A stretch of 64,000 nucleotides of DNA, from positions 4,898,001 to 4,962,000 of the forward strand of contig NZ_CP050451.1 in the NCBI RefSeq assembly GCF_014171595.1, in the 5' to 3' direction. Under the pieces are notes generated by a model. That model worked only from the letters and a program-made list of their open reading frames with translations. It was not told the DNA's origin and ran no database searches. Position numbers and translations under genes: made by a program. The DNA is from Massilia sp. Se16.2.3. GTDB taxonomy: Bacteria; Pseudomonadota; Gammaproteobacteria; Burkholderiales; Burkholderiaceae_D. How positions within the stretch are numbered: the first letter of the stretch is position 1; every line of letters begins with the position of its first letter. Below, in pieces: positions 35,012-43,678 of the stretch.

Positions 35012-37192
35012 ATGAAGAAGAAGCAAACTCCGGCAGACCGCCTGTTCGCCGCCGGCCTCGCCGCGCACCAGAAGGGGCAGCTTGACGCCGCCTTTGCCCA
35101 GTACGAAGCCGCGCTGGCGCGCGATGGGCGCCATTTCGACACGCTGCACCACATCGGCATCCTCGGTTACCAGAGCGGCAACCACGAACTGGCCCTGCAA
35201 TTCATGGGCGAGGCGATCAGCGTGAATCCGAACGTCTCTTCCGTGTATAGCAACCTCGGCAATATCTTCAAGGCGATCGGCGAGCACGCCTCCGCCCTGC
35301 AGAGCTATACCCAGGCGCTGGCGCTATCGCCGGGCAATGTCGATGCACTATATAACCGCGGTAATGTATTGCAGCAGTTGAAGCGCTACGAGGAGGCGCT
35401 GGCGAGTTACCGCCGTGCGCTCGAACTGGCACCGCGCGATGTCGCTGTCTGGAACAACTGCGCCTCGGTACTGCTGGAACTGAAGCGGCACGAGGAAGCC
35501 CTGGCCGCCTGCGAGCGCGCGCTGGCGCTCGACCCAAGCCATGCCGAAGCCCTCAACAACCGCGGCAACATCCTGCTGGACGAAGGCCGCCATGAGGAGG
35601 CGCTGGACGCCTATGCACTGGCACGCACGCGGCACCCGGACTATCCCGACGCCGGCATCAATTACGCCAAGGCCTTGCGCACGCTGGGCCGCTTCGACGA
35701 GGCACTGGACACCTACGACACCCTGCTGGAACGCTTCCCGCAGGCGGCCGAAGGCTGGCACGGCCGCGCCAACGTGCTGCGCCACCTGCGCCGCCGCGGG
35801 GAAGCACTGGAGAACTACCAGCGCGCGGTGGAGCTCGATGCCGGCTCGGCCGTGTTCCGCGTCAGCCTCGGCTACCTGCTGATCGAACTGGGCAAGATGG
35901 ACAGCGCCCTGAAAAGCCTCGACATCGCCATCGCACTCGACAGCACGCTCACGTCGGCCTACAACGGCCGCGGCATCGCGCTGCAGCGCCTGCGCCGCCT
36001 CGAGGAAGCCATGGCCTCCTTCGACGCATCCCTCGCCATCGACCCGGAATACACCGATGGCCTGCTCAACCGCGCGAACATCCTGCAGGACATGGGCCGC
36101 AGCGAAGAGGCCCTGGCCGCCTACGACCTCGTGCTGGCACTGAAGGGCGACAGCGCCGCCGCCTGGAACAACCGCGGCAACGCCTACGAGGCACTGCGCC
36201 GCTACGAGGATGCCCTCGGCTGCTTCGACAAGGCCATCGCCATCCATCCCGGCTACGCGCCGCCGCACTGGAACCGCGCGCTGTTGAACCTGCAATACGG
36301 GAACCTGCTCGACGGCTGGCGCGGCTACGAGTGGCGCTGGAATAACGAAGTGCTGAGCTGCTATGCCGAAAAGCGCGACTTCACCGCGCCTGACTGGAGC
36401 GGCCAGGAATCGCTGGCCGGCAAGACCATCCTGCTGTGGGCCGAACAGGGCCTGGGCGACACGCTGCAGTTCTGCCGCTACGCCGCCATGGTCAAGGCGC
36501 GCGGCGCGCATGTCGTGCTGGAAGTGCAGAAGCCGCTGCGCGGCCTGCTGGCGGGCCTCCCCGGCGTCGACCAGGTCATCGCCAAGGGCGACGCGCTGCC
36601 CGCTTTCGACTATCACAGCTCGCTGATGTCGCTGCCGCTCGCCTTTGGCACCGAGCTCGCTTCGATCCCGGCGATGCGCCGCTACCTGCAGGCCGAGCCT
36701 GCGCGCCTGGCCGAGTGGGAAGCACGCCCGGGCCCGCGCACGCGGCCGCGCGTCGGCCTGGTCTGGAGCGGCAACGCCCAGCACGCCAACGACCACAACC
36801 GCAGTATCCCGTTTGCACTGCTGGCGCGTCTGCTGGAGCTCGACTGCCAGTTCGTCTCGCTGCAGAAGGAATACCGCGACGCCGACCGCGACGCCCTCGA
36901 CGCCTCGCCGGTAGTGCGCATGGACGCGCACCTGAACGACTTTTCCGACACCGCCGCCCTGTGCGAACTGATGGACGTGGTCATCGCGGTCGACACCAGC
37001 GTGGCCCACCTGGCCGGCGCCGGCGGCAAGCCCTTGTGGGTGATGCTGCCGCAGGTGGCCGACTGGCGCTGGCTGACCGTGCGCACGGACTCGCCGTGGT
37101 ACCCGGACGCGCGCCTGTTCCGCCAGGACAAGCCGGGCGATTGGGCCGGCGTGATCGACGCCGTGAAGGACGCGCTGGCAACCCAGGCCTAG
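35012..37192 (+). CDS. TPR-repeat glycosyltransferase (family 9/41-like), possible flagellin modifier
   Basis: The 726-residue protein has about 13 tetratricopeptide repeats (residues about 5-460, e.g. VDALYNRGNVLQQLKRYEEA). A glycosyltransferase domain follows, with LLWAEQGLGDTLQFCRYAAM, RVGLVWSGNAQHANDHNRSI and DTSVAHLAGAGGKPLWVM, the nucleotide-sugar site of GT9/O-GlcNAc-transferase-like enzymes. The frame is open further upstream, but the ATG at 35012 starts the first repeat. It is divergent from fliC. Proteins of this type next to flagellin commonly glycosylate it. That role here is inference. Confidence 0.85.
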   Translation: MKKKQTPADRLFAAGLAAHQKGQLDAAFAQYEAALARDGRHFDTLHHIGILGYQSGNHELALQFMGEAISVNPNVSSVYSNLGNIFKAIGEHASALQSYTQALALSPGNVDALYNRGNVLQQLKRYEEALASYRRALELAPRDVAVWNNCASVLLELKRHEEALAACERALALDPSHAEALNNRGNILLDEGRHEEALDAYALARTRHPDYPDAGINYAKALRTLGRFDEALDTYDTLLERFPQAAEGWHGRANVLRHLRRRGEALENYQRAVELDAGSAVFRVSLGYLLIELGKMDSALKSLDIAIALDSTLTSAYNGRGIALQRLRRLEEAMASFDASLAIDPEYTDGLLNRANILQDMGRSEEALAAYDLVLALKGDSAAAWNNRGNAYEALRRYEDALGCFDKAIAIHPGYAPPHWNRALLNLQYGNLLDGWRGYEWRWNNEVLSCYAEKRDFTAPDWSGQESLAGKTILLWAEQGLGDTLQFCRYAAMVKARGAHVVLEVQKPLRGLLAGLPGVDQVIAKGDALPAFDYHSSLMSLPLAFGTELASIPAMRRYLQAEPARLAEWEARPGPRTRPRVGLVWSGNAQHANDHNRSIPFALLARLLELDCQFVSLQKEYRDADRDALDASPVVRMDAHLNDFSDTAALCELMDVVIAVDTSVAHLAGAGGKPLWVMLPQVADWRWLTVRTDSPWYPDARLFRQDKPGDWAGVIDAVKDALATQA

Positions 37193-37326
37193 TCCCGGCA
37201 CCGCCCGGGCGCACGGGCACGCGATTTTACAATTGTGCGCCATTTGCAAAATCCGCCCGCTTCTGGCGTAATGCAAAGTAATTCACGATCACAGCCGTAT
37301 CGGCGATGCGGCTGGCCCTTGCGCCC

Positions 37327-39223
37327 ATGATGACACCTCAGATCCCGGTAGACGAAGCGTCGCGGCTGGCCGCGCTGCATGCGACCAGCCTGTTCGGTAC
37401 CGGGCCGGAGGAAGCCTTCGACCGCATCACCCGCCTGACCGCCAAGCTGCTCGATGTGCCGACCGCGCTGATTTCGCTGGTCGGCAGCGACACCCAGTGG
37501 TTCAAGTCGCGCTGCGGCTTTGCCGCCCAGTACACCTCGCGCGACGTCTCGTTCTGCGGCCACGCCATCCTCACCGACCAGCCTTTGGTGGTGCCGGACG
37601 CCAGCCGCGACCCGCGTTTTGCCGACAACCCGATCGTGCTCGGCGAGCCCCACGTGCGCTTTTATGCGGGCGTGCAGCTGTATTCGGTGGAGCGGGCCAA
37701 GCTGGGCACCCTGTGCATCCTCGACACGAAGCCGCGCGAGATCGGCGAGGCCGAGCTGGAGGAAATGCACGAGCTGGCGCGCATGGTCGAGGAACTGATC
37801 TACCACCGCCAGTTGGCGCGGGCCGCGCAGCAGCTGCACGAACAGTTGCAATCCCGCGGCTCGGGCACCCAGCTGGCAGCGGCGGCTGGCCAGGTCGAAT
37901 TCCTGCTGACCCACGATACCCTCACGGGCCTGGCCAACCGCCAGGCACTGCTGCACGCTGCGCGACCGCATGCCCGAGTGGCGCGGCACCAGCGGCACGG
38001 CCGCCCTCGCCTGCCTGAACATCGACCGCTTCAAGCGCATCAACGAGGCGCTCGGCCACCTGGCCGGCGACGCCGCGCTGGTGGCGGTGACGCGCGCGCT
38101 GGAAGCCGAACTCGCCCCCGGCGACATGCTGGCGCGCACCGGCAACGACGAATTCGCGCTCCTGATCGGGACGCCCGGCACGCCGGCAGAACTCGAAACG
38201 CGCCTGAACCGCTTGATGCACGAGGTCAACCACAGCGTGAGCTGGTCCGGCAAGGAAGTCGCCATCACCTGCAGCATCGGCTTTGCCCGCTTCCCCAGGA
38301 TGGCGACGATGCCGACAGCCTGCTCGGCAATGCGGCCACCGCGATGCGCCATGCAAAAGCCTGGGCGGCGCGCGCATCGAGCATTTCTCGCCTGGCCAGC
38401 GCCACGGAACTGGGCCGGCGCATGGCGCTCGAGAGCCAGCTGCGGCGCGCGCTCGAGCGTGGCGAACTGTTCCTGCAATACCAGCCGAAGATCGACCTGC
38501 AGCGCGGCTGGCTGGCCGGCTTCGAGGCGCTGCTGCGCTGGCGCCATCCGGAATACGGCGTGGTGTCGCCAGAGGAATTCGTGCCGATCGCCGAGGAAAC
38601 CGGCCTGATCGTGCCGATCGGCGAATGGATCGTCGGCACCGCCATTGCCCAGATGGTCGCCTGGCGCAATGCCGGCCTGCCCGAGGTGCCGGTGGCCGTC
38701 AACCTGTCGGCGCGCCAGTTCCTGCAGGGCGACGTGGTGGCCCCGGTGGAGGCGCTGCTGGGCACGGCCGGCCTGCGCGCGGGCCTGCTGGAGCTGGAAC
38801 TGACCGAAAGCGTGTCCATGGCCGAACCCGAGCGCAGCCTGGCCATCATGCACCGCCTGCGCGCCCTCGGGGTCACGCTCAGCATCGACGACTTCGGCAC
38901 CGGCTACTCGAGCTTCGGCTACCTCAAGCGCCTGCCGATCGACAAGCTCAAGATCGACAAATCGTTTGTCCACGACATGGTGCACAGCAGCGATGCGCGC
39001 GCCATCGTCGCCGCCATCGTCGCCATGGACCACAGCCTGAACCTGCGCGTGGTGGCCGAAGGGGTCGAAGTGGCGGCGCAGGCCGCAGCCCTGCGCGCCA
39101 CCGGCTGCGACCCAGGCCCGGGGCTACCTGTATGCGCGCCCCTTGGGCGGGGCCGATGCCGGCCGCTATCTCGTCGACGCGCCGGCGCGTGGCGTCCTTT
39201 CCAAGCGTGCGGCGGGGGCATAA
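37327..39223 (+). CDS. GAF-GGDEF-EAL cyclic-di-GMP protein (three frame breaks)
   Basis: Residues about 20-170 form a GAF domain (LLDVPTALISLVGSDTQWFK and VSFCGHAILTDQPLVVPDAS). The GGDEF domain is degenerate (LARTGNDEFALLIG, GNDEF instead of GGDEF) and probably inactive. The EAL domain keeps EALLRWRHPEYG, ELELTESVSM, IDDFGTGYSSFGYLKRLPID and VVAEGVEV, so phosphodiesterase activity is expected. Breaks lie near 37955 (extra base), 38297 (missing C) and 39110 (extra C). With them corrected the protein ends YLYARPLGGADAGRYLVDAP then ARGVLSKRAAGA. The start is the ATG at 37327 or 37330. Confidence 0.85.
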
Positions 39224-39238
39224 ATGCGTTTTTCGGGT

Positions 39239-39255
39239 CTGTCCTACTAGGACAG
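39239..39255. promoter_or_regulatory. Operator-like inverted repeat upstream of a small ORF
   Basis: CTGTCCTACTAGGACAG is a perfect 8-bp inverted repeat around one base, followed at once by a further GTCCTACG. No regulator can be assigned. Confidence 0.3.
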
Positions 39256-39386
39256 TCCTACGACGGAAACAATTCCTCACAAATCAGCGGAACGCACGCA
39301 TGGGCGCTCTGGATATCATTATGCCAACGCAGCTTGTTGCGGCCCAGGGGGCTGGAGCGCTGCGTGTGGATATCCGAGGCGTTATG

Positions 39387-39581
39387 ATGCAACGAAGAAC
39401 CGACGAGCAAACGGCCCTGACGGCTGAATATGCTCTGTACCTGGTCGATATACGCGGGGTGGATTTCGCCCTGAAGTATCTCGACACCTGCAATGTCCCC
39501 CGCTCGATCCTGGCGCGCGCGCTTGCCTCGCCCGCACTGCGGCGTCATCACGAACGCCGCCAGCAGCCGAGAAACGACTGA
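39387..39581 (+). CDS. Small uncharacterised protein before fliS
   Basis: The 64-residue frame starts at the ATG at 39387, seven bases after a GAGG ribosome site. An in-frame ATG at 39300 would add 29 residues, including a second copy of the motif VDIRGV. The sequence (ALTAEYALYLVDIRGVDFAL then KYLDTCNVP) looks protein-like, with a helical core and basic tail, but I recognise no family. It lies between the EAL gene and the sigma-28 promoter of fliS. Whether it is flagellar is unknown. Confidence 0.5.
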   Translation: MQRRTDEQTALTAEYALYLVDIRGVDFALKYLDTCNVPRSILARALASPALRRHHERRQQPRND

Positions 39582-39709
39582 CTGCGCAGCCGCCTCGTCC
39601 TGCGCGGCTGCGCGCCGCACCCCTCCGGCATCCTCCACACGGTCTACCCTTGCCGCCGCATTTCCTTGTCCGGATGACAAAACCGGAAAAAGCCGGGTAT
39701 TCCCCACTC

Positions 39710-39736
39710 TCAAGTCCGGTTAGAAGCTGCCGTTAA
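39710..39736 (+). promoter_or_regulatory. Sigma-28 (FliA) promoter of fliS-fliT
   Basis: TCAAGTCC and GCCGTTAA are separated by exactly 11 bases, closely matching the FliA consensus and the fliC promoter at 34735. It implies a leader of about 125 bases before fliS. Confidence 0.8.
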
Positions 39737-39871
39737 GCCAGTAAACTACCCACGCTGAAGAATGGCACCGCGGCAGCAACGCCGCCCCGACCAGCTGCAG
39801 CACACAATTTATTGGGGGAGCGATGGCGCCAGGCGCCTGCTTCCCGGCCATGAAGTATTTGGAGGTTCACG

Positions 39872-40315
39872 ATGTTTGGATCGATGCAGCGCGGCGTCAA
39901 CGCCTATGCCAAAGTAGGACTGGAAACCTCGGTGATTTCCGCCTCGCCCCATAAACTGATCGTCATGCTGTACGACGGCGCCCTGGTCGCCGTCAAGAGC
40001 GCCGCCAACCACATGGCGGCCGGCCATATCGCCGAACGCGGCGCCGCCATCTCGAAGGCCCTGGACATCATCAACAACGGCCTGCGCGCCAGCCTCGACA
40101 AGAAGGCCGGCGGCGACATCGCCCGCAACCTCGACGCGCTCTACGTCTACATGACCGAACGCCTGCTGATGGCCAACCTGCAGAACAAGGCTGCGCTGCT
40201 CGACGAAGTGCAGACCCTGCTGACCGACCTGCGCGACGCCTGGACCCAGATCGGTGAAAAGCCGGCCGCGCCCGCGGATGCCATGTCGCAGTATCCCGTG
40301 ATGGCGAGCGCATGA
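39872..40315 (+). CDS. fliS: Flagellin export chaperone FliS
   Basis: The 147-residue chaperone binds the flagellin C-terminus and prevents premature polymerisation. The family N-terminus MFGSMQRGVNAYAKVGLETS and the helix SPHKLIVMLYDGALVAVKSA are clear. The last 15 residues (Pro/Ala/Met-rich) extend beyond the usual end. The stop overlaps fliT by four bases. Confidence 0.95.
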   Translation: MFGSMQRGVNAYAKVGLETSVISASPHKLIVMLYDGALVAVKSAANHMAAGHIAERGAAISKALDIINNGLRASLDKKAGGDIARNLDALYVYMTERLLMANLQNKAALLDEVQTLLTDLRDAWTQIGEKPAAPADAMSQYPVMASA

Positions 40316-40644
40316 TGATGACCGGCCAGGAAGTACTGTCCGAATACGCCGCCGTGGCCGACCTGACCGGGCAGATGCTTGCCGCCGCCGAAGCCGGCGA
40401 CTGGGACCACCTGGTGGTCCTCGAGCAGGAGTGCACGCTGCACGTGAACGTGCTCAAGCGCGAGGAAGCGGCCGTCCAGCTGAACCCGTCGAACCTGTGC
40501 ATCAAGATCGACTGCATCAAGCGCATCCTCGCCGACGACCGCCGCATCCGCGACCTGACCATGCCGTGGATGGCCCACCTGTCCGCCCTGATCAACAACT
40601 CCGGTACCCAGCGCCGCCTGAACAACGCCTACGGCAGCGTCTGA
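40312..40644 (+). CDS. fliT: Flagellar chaperone FliT
   Basis: The 110-residue helical protein is coupled to fliS by an ATGA overlap. FliT binds the cap protein FliD and, in enterics, FlhDC. The sequence (MTGQEVLSEYAAVADLTGQM, LEQECTLHVNVLKREEAAV, IKRILADDRRIRDLTMPWM) fits the family, which is poorly conserved. Gene order supports the call. Confidence 0.85.
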   Translation: MMMTGQEVLSEYAAVADLTGQMLAAAEAGDWDHLVVLEQECTLHVNVLKREEAAVQLNPSNLCIKIDCIKRILADDRRIRDLTMPWMAHLSALINNSGTQRRLNNAYGSV

Positions 40645-40657
40645 GCGACCAAGCTTC

Positions 40658-41727
40658 ATGGTCGAGCGCCTTTCCAGCCCCGCCGTCGGCGCTCCGCTGC
40701 CGGCCCAGCCGGTGGCGCCGGCCGAACGCCTGGGCGATCCTCGCCTCGAACAATTCCAGCGCAGCCTCGCGACCATGCTCGGCAGCCGGCTGCCGGTCAC
40801 GGTGCTGGGGCGCATGAACGACGGCAGTTTCATGACCCGCGTGCTCGACGCGCCGGTGCGCATGATGCTGCCGCCCGGCACCCAGTCCGGCGCCCAACTC
40901 ACGATGACCGTCCTGGCGGCCTCGCCCCAGCCGACCTTCGGCCTGGGCGAAGCCAGCCTGCAGGGCACGCTGCTGCCTTTGAACGCGAATGCGGCCTCGC
41001 TGGCGGCCAGTGTCGCCGCGGCCAGTGTGCCCTTCGCCCGGATGGGCGGCCAGCCGCAGACAGCCGAGCTCAGTCCCGCCGCGCGCCTGCTGGCGCAGGT
41101 ACTGCAAGGCACCGGCAAGGAGGGTACTCCTGCCCTGCAAAGGTGCGGCGCCGCTGCTGCCGGCAACATCGAACGCGCCAGACCCGGCGCAGCTGGCAAA
41201 GCAGCTGCAGCACACCGTCGCCGCCAGCGGCCTGTTCTATGAATCGCACCTGGCCGAATGGGCCGAAGGCAAGCGTCCCCTGTCTGAACTGATAAGCGAA
41301 CCCCAGGCGCAGCGCGCGCCGGGCACGTCGGCGCTTGACCCGGCCAGCGCCCGCCTGATCAACCAGCAACTCCATACCCATGAACATGGCCAGCTCGCCT
41401 GGCAGGGCCAGCTCGGCCCGGGCCAGGCCATGCGCTGGGAGATCCGGCGCGAGGATGGCGAGGCCGAGCCCGGCGAGCGCGGCCAGGAGAACGACGGCCC
41501 GGGCTGGCACAGCGGCCTGCGCCTGCGCTTTGCCGCGCTGGGCGAAGTGGAAGCGGCCGTCACGCTGCGTGCGGGCCGGTTGCGCATCGAACTGCAGGCG
41601 GCGCCCGCAGCCGGGGCGCTTCTGCGCCAGGCCGCGCCGCGCCTGCAGGACGCGCTGGCAGCCGCCGGCAGCGAGCTGGCGGCGCTGCGTATCGAGGACC
41701 GTCGGCAGGAACCGGGACGACGCATGA
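40658..41727 (+). CDS. FliK-like hook-length control protein (frame breaks)
   Basis: The first 165 residues are FliK/YscP-like N-terminal linker (PDDxx-free, Ala/Pro-rich). A break near 41150 (after LQGTGKEGTPALQ) shifts the frame. The continuation AAPLLPATSNAPDPAQLAKQ to LQHTVAASGLFYESHLAEWA and GLRLRFAALGEVEAAVTLRA is the C-terminal Flg_hook-type domain. The end is uncertain. A stop at 41725-41727 overlapping the next start would give a normal ATGA junction. The current frame otherwise runs on to 41900. It is a second FliK-like gene besides the one at 49072. It lies in the fliS operon and is followed by an FlhB-like gene, with which FliK-type proteins interact. Confidence 0.7.
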
Positions 41728-42106
41728 ACGAGTCCCTCCCCAGCGCCAGCAGCGCGCCGTCGCCCTCGCCTACGCCGCCGGATCGAACGCGCCGACCGTG
41801 GTTGCCAAGGGCCGCGGCCTGGTGGCCGAGCAGATCATCGAACGGGCCCAGGAAGCCGGCGTCTTCGTCCACGAATCTAAGGAGCTCGTATCGTTGCTGA
41901 TGGACGTCGATCTCGACGGCCAGATCCCACCGGGCCTGTACCGCGCGATTGCGGAACTGTTAGCCTGGCTATATCATATTGAGTCAGCGCAACAATCTGG
42001 CCAACCCCTCCTGGCGCCTCCCGACAGCGCGCTCCACATCGACCACCCTGGCTCACCAGCAGCCTTACCTGCACTATCGGCGGAACAAGATGCAAGCACT
42101 ACATGA
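41724..42106 (+). CDS. FlhB C-terminal-domain-like export protein (one frame break)
   Basis: About 127 residues correspond to the cytoplasmic switch domain of FlhB without its membrane part: ALAYAAGSNAPTVVAKGRGL then VAEQIIERAQEAGVFVHESK and LLMDVDLDGQIPPGLYRAIA. The NPTH autocleavage site of FlhB is absent and is replaced by NAPT. A C is missing near 41740, in a run of C. Stand-alone FlhB-C proteins are known beside fliK-like genes in several proteobacteria and probably assist substrate switching. The 3' end overlaps ycgR by 17 bases. Confidence 0.75.
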
Positions 42107-42842
42107 CGCGGAACTGGAAAACTGGCACGACTTCGAAGTGGGGTCGCGCCGCGAGATCGTCGTACTGCTGCGCCAGATCGGCGAACACAAGCAGTTGATT
42201 CGCATGAAGATCAAGGGCGAGGGCGACGTCTGCGTCACTTCGGTCCTCGACGTCGATGACGACGAGGGCAGGTTTGTTCTCGACCGCTCGATCGATCCGG
42301 ACCAGAACCGCCGCATCCTGGCCGCAAGCGGCCTGACCTGCGAAACCTATCTCGACAAGATCCGCATCCTGTTTTCCATTGACAAGGTACAGGAAGTCGA
42401 ATACGAGGGCGGCCCGGCTCTGGTGGCCGACATTCCTGCGACGCTGTTTCGCCTGCAGCGGCGCGAGTTCTACCGCATGGCCACGCCATTGACGACCCCG
42501 GTCCCGGCCCTGCTGCCGATGCCGCTCGAACTCGGTGGCGGCAACGCCACCTTTCCGCTGGCCGACATCAGCTGCGGCGGCGTCGCCCTGCTCGACAACC
42601 GCATGGTCCTGAATTCGACGATGGGCCAGACCTTCACAGGCTGCCGCATCGAGCTGCCGGAGATCGGCACCGTTACTACTTCGCTGCAGGTGCGCAACGC
42701 GCTGGACGTCACCATGCTCAACAACAAGACCAGCCGCCGGATCGGCTGCATGTTCGTCGATATTTCGCGGGCGAACGCGGCGGCTGTGCAGCGCTATATC
42801 ACCAAGCTCGAGCGCGAACGGAATGCTCGGCTGCGGGGGTAG
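42090..42842 (+). CDS. ycgR: Flagellar brake protein YcgR (PilZ domain)
   Basis: The 250-residue c-di-GMP receptor slows the motor by binding the switch/stator. The YcgR N-domain (ENWHDFEVGSRREIVVLLRQ) is followed by a PilZ domain with RREFYRMATP (RxxxR) and LADISCGGVALLD (DxSxxG), so ligand binding should be intact. It links the three c-di-GMP enzymes in this window to flagellar rotation. The REP-like repeat and a bidirectional terminator follow. Confidence 0.92.
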   Translation: MQALHDAELENWHDFEVGSRREIVVLLRQIGEHKQLIRMKIKGEGDVCVTSVLDVDDDEGRFVLDRSIDPDQNRRILAASGLTCETYLDKIRILFSIDKVQEVEYEGGPALVADIPATLFRLQRREFYRMATPLTTPVPALLPMPLELGGGNATFPLADISCGGVALLDNRMVLNSTMGQTFTGCRIELPEIGTVTTSLQVRNALDVTMLNNKTSRRIGCMFVDISRANAAAVQRYITKLERERNARLRG

Positions 42843-42849
42843 GTTTTGT

Positions 42850-43004
42850 AGTTCGTAGGGGCCGTTGAGGCCAGTGGCCTTGACGGCGGTTTCACCGGGC
42901 ACTCGTGCCCACGCGGTCGTACGGTTGTGCACCACCGGTATCGCTCGGAGCGACTGAGCCAATGACCAGGCGACGTACCGCGTGGGCACGAGTGCCCACC
43001 CTAC
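42850..43004. repeat. REP-like repeat pair after ycgR
   Basis: A degenerate unit (GTTGAGGCCAGTGGCCTTGA, then GGGCACTCGTGCCCACGCGG) at about 42850-42925 and a second (TACCGCGTGGGCACGAGTGC followed by CCACCCTAC) at 42976-43004. They are the same family as at 10771 and 14841. Confidence 0.8.
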
Positions 43005-43023
43005 AATGCATCGCCGCCAACAA

Positions 43024-43066
43024 TGAAAACGGGCCGCGTTCCTAATGGAATCGCGGCCCGTTTTCA
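43024..43066. terminator. Bidirectional terminator between ycgR and fliE
   Basis: TGAAAACGGGCCGCG and CGCGGCCCGTTTTCA form a perfect 15-bp stem with a 13-nt loop. A/T runs lie inside the stem ends on both strands. It serves two converging genes. Confidence 0.88.
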
Positions 43067-43085
43067 TTACGACAGTGCTGCAGGA

Positions 43086-43472
43086 TCACACCTGCATATT
43101 CATGATCTCGTGATACGCCGACACCAGCTTGTTGCGCACCTGCACAGTGGCCTGGAAGGCAATGCTCGACTTCTGCATGGCGATCATCGTGTCCGACAGG
43201 CTGACGCTGTCGTCGCCCATGGCGAAGCGCTGGCCAAGCTCTTCGGCCTTGTTCTGCGATTCGCTCACCTTCTCGAGCGAAGTCTTGAGCGCATCGGAAA
43301 AGCTGACCTTCGAAGCGCCTTCGTTGACGCCCACGCCAGGCGCGGCGCCAGGCCCGCCGAGGCCGCCTAAAGCGCCTGCGCCCAGCGAAGGCGCGGCCGG
43401 CCTGGTTGCCGCCGCTTTCAGCTGCGCCATCATCGATTCGATCCGGCTGCTGTCGATTCCGCCTACGTTCAT
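43086..43472 (-). CDS. fliE: Flagellar hook-basal body protein FliE
   Basis: The 128-residue junction protein connects the MS ring to the rod. The variable N-terminal half is Gly/Ala/Pro-rich. The conserved part is VSFSDALKTSLEKVSESQNK, then FAMGDDSVSLSDTMIAMQKS and VQVRNKLVSAYHEIMNMQV. It is divergent from fliF, the usual arrangement in betaproteobacteria. The 206-base gap should hold both promoters, but none was clear enough to call. Confidence 0.95.
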   Translation of the reverse strand: MNVGGIDSSRIESMMAQLKAAATRPAAPSLGAGALGGLGGPGAAPGVGVNEGASKVSFSDALKTSLEKVSESQNKAEELGQRFAMGDDSVSLSDTMIAMQKSSIAFQATVQVRNKLVSAYHEIMNMQV

Positions 43473-43678
43473 GGGTTCTCCTGTTATGCCTTGCTGGTCC
43501 GTACCGCTGTACGGGACCGGTTTCAGGCTGTCAGATTACCAGTGTCGCGGCAACATTTTGCGTCGAGCAGGAGGGGAAACCACCCCCTGTTCCCCCATTT
43601 GAATGTTGCCCTGGAGCTCCATAATTCTGCCTTGACTCGCCCCATTCCGAACTGAATTCACTCCTCCTGGACAACAAC

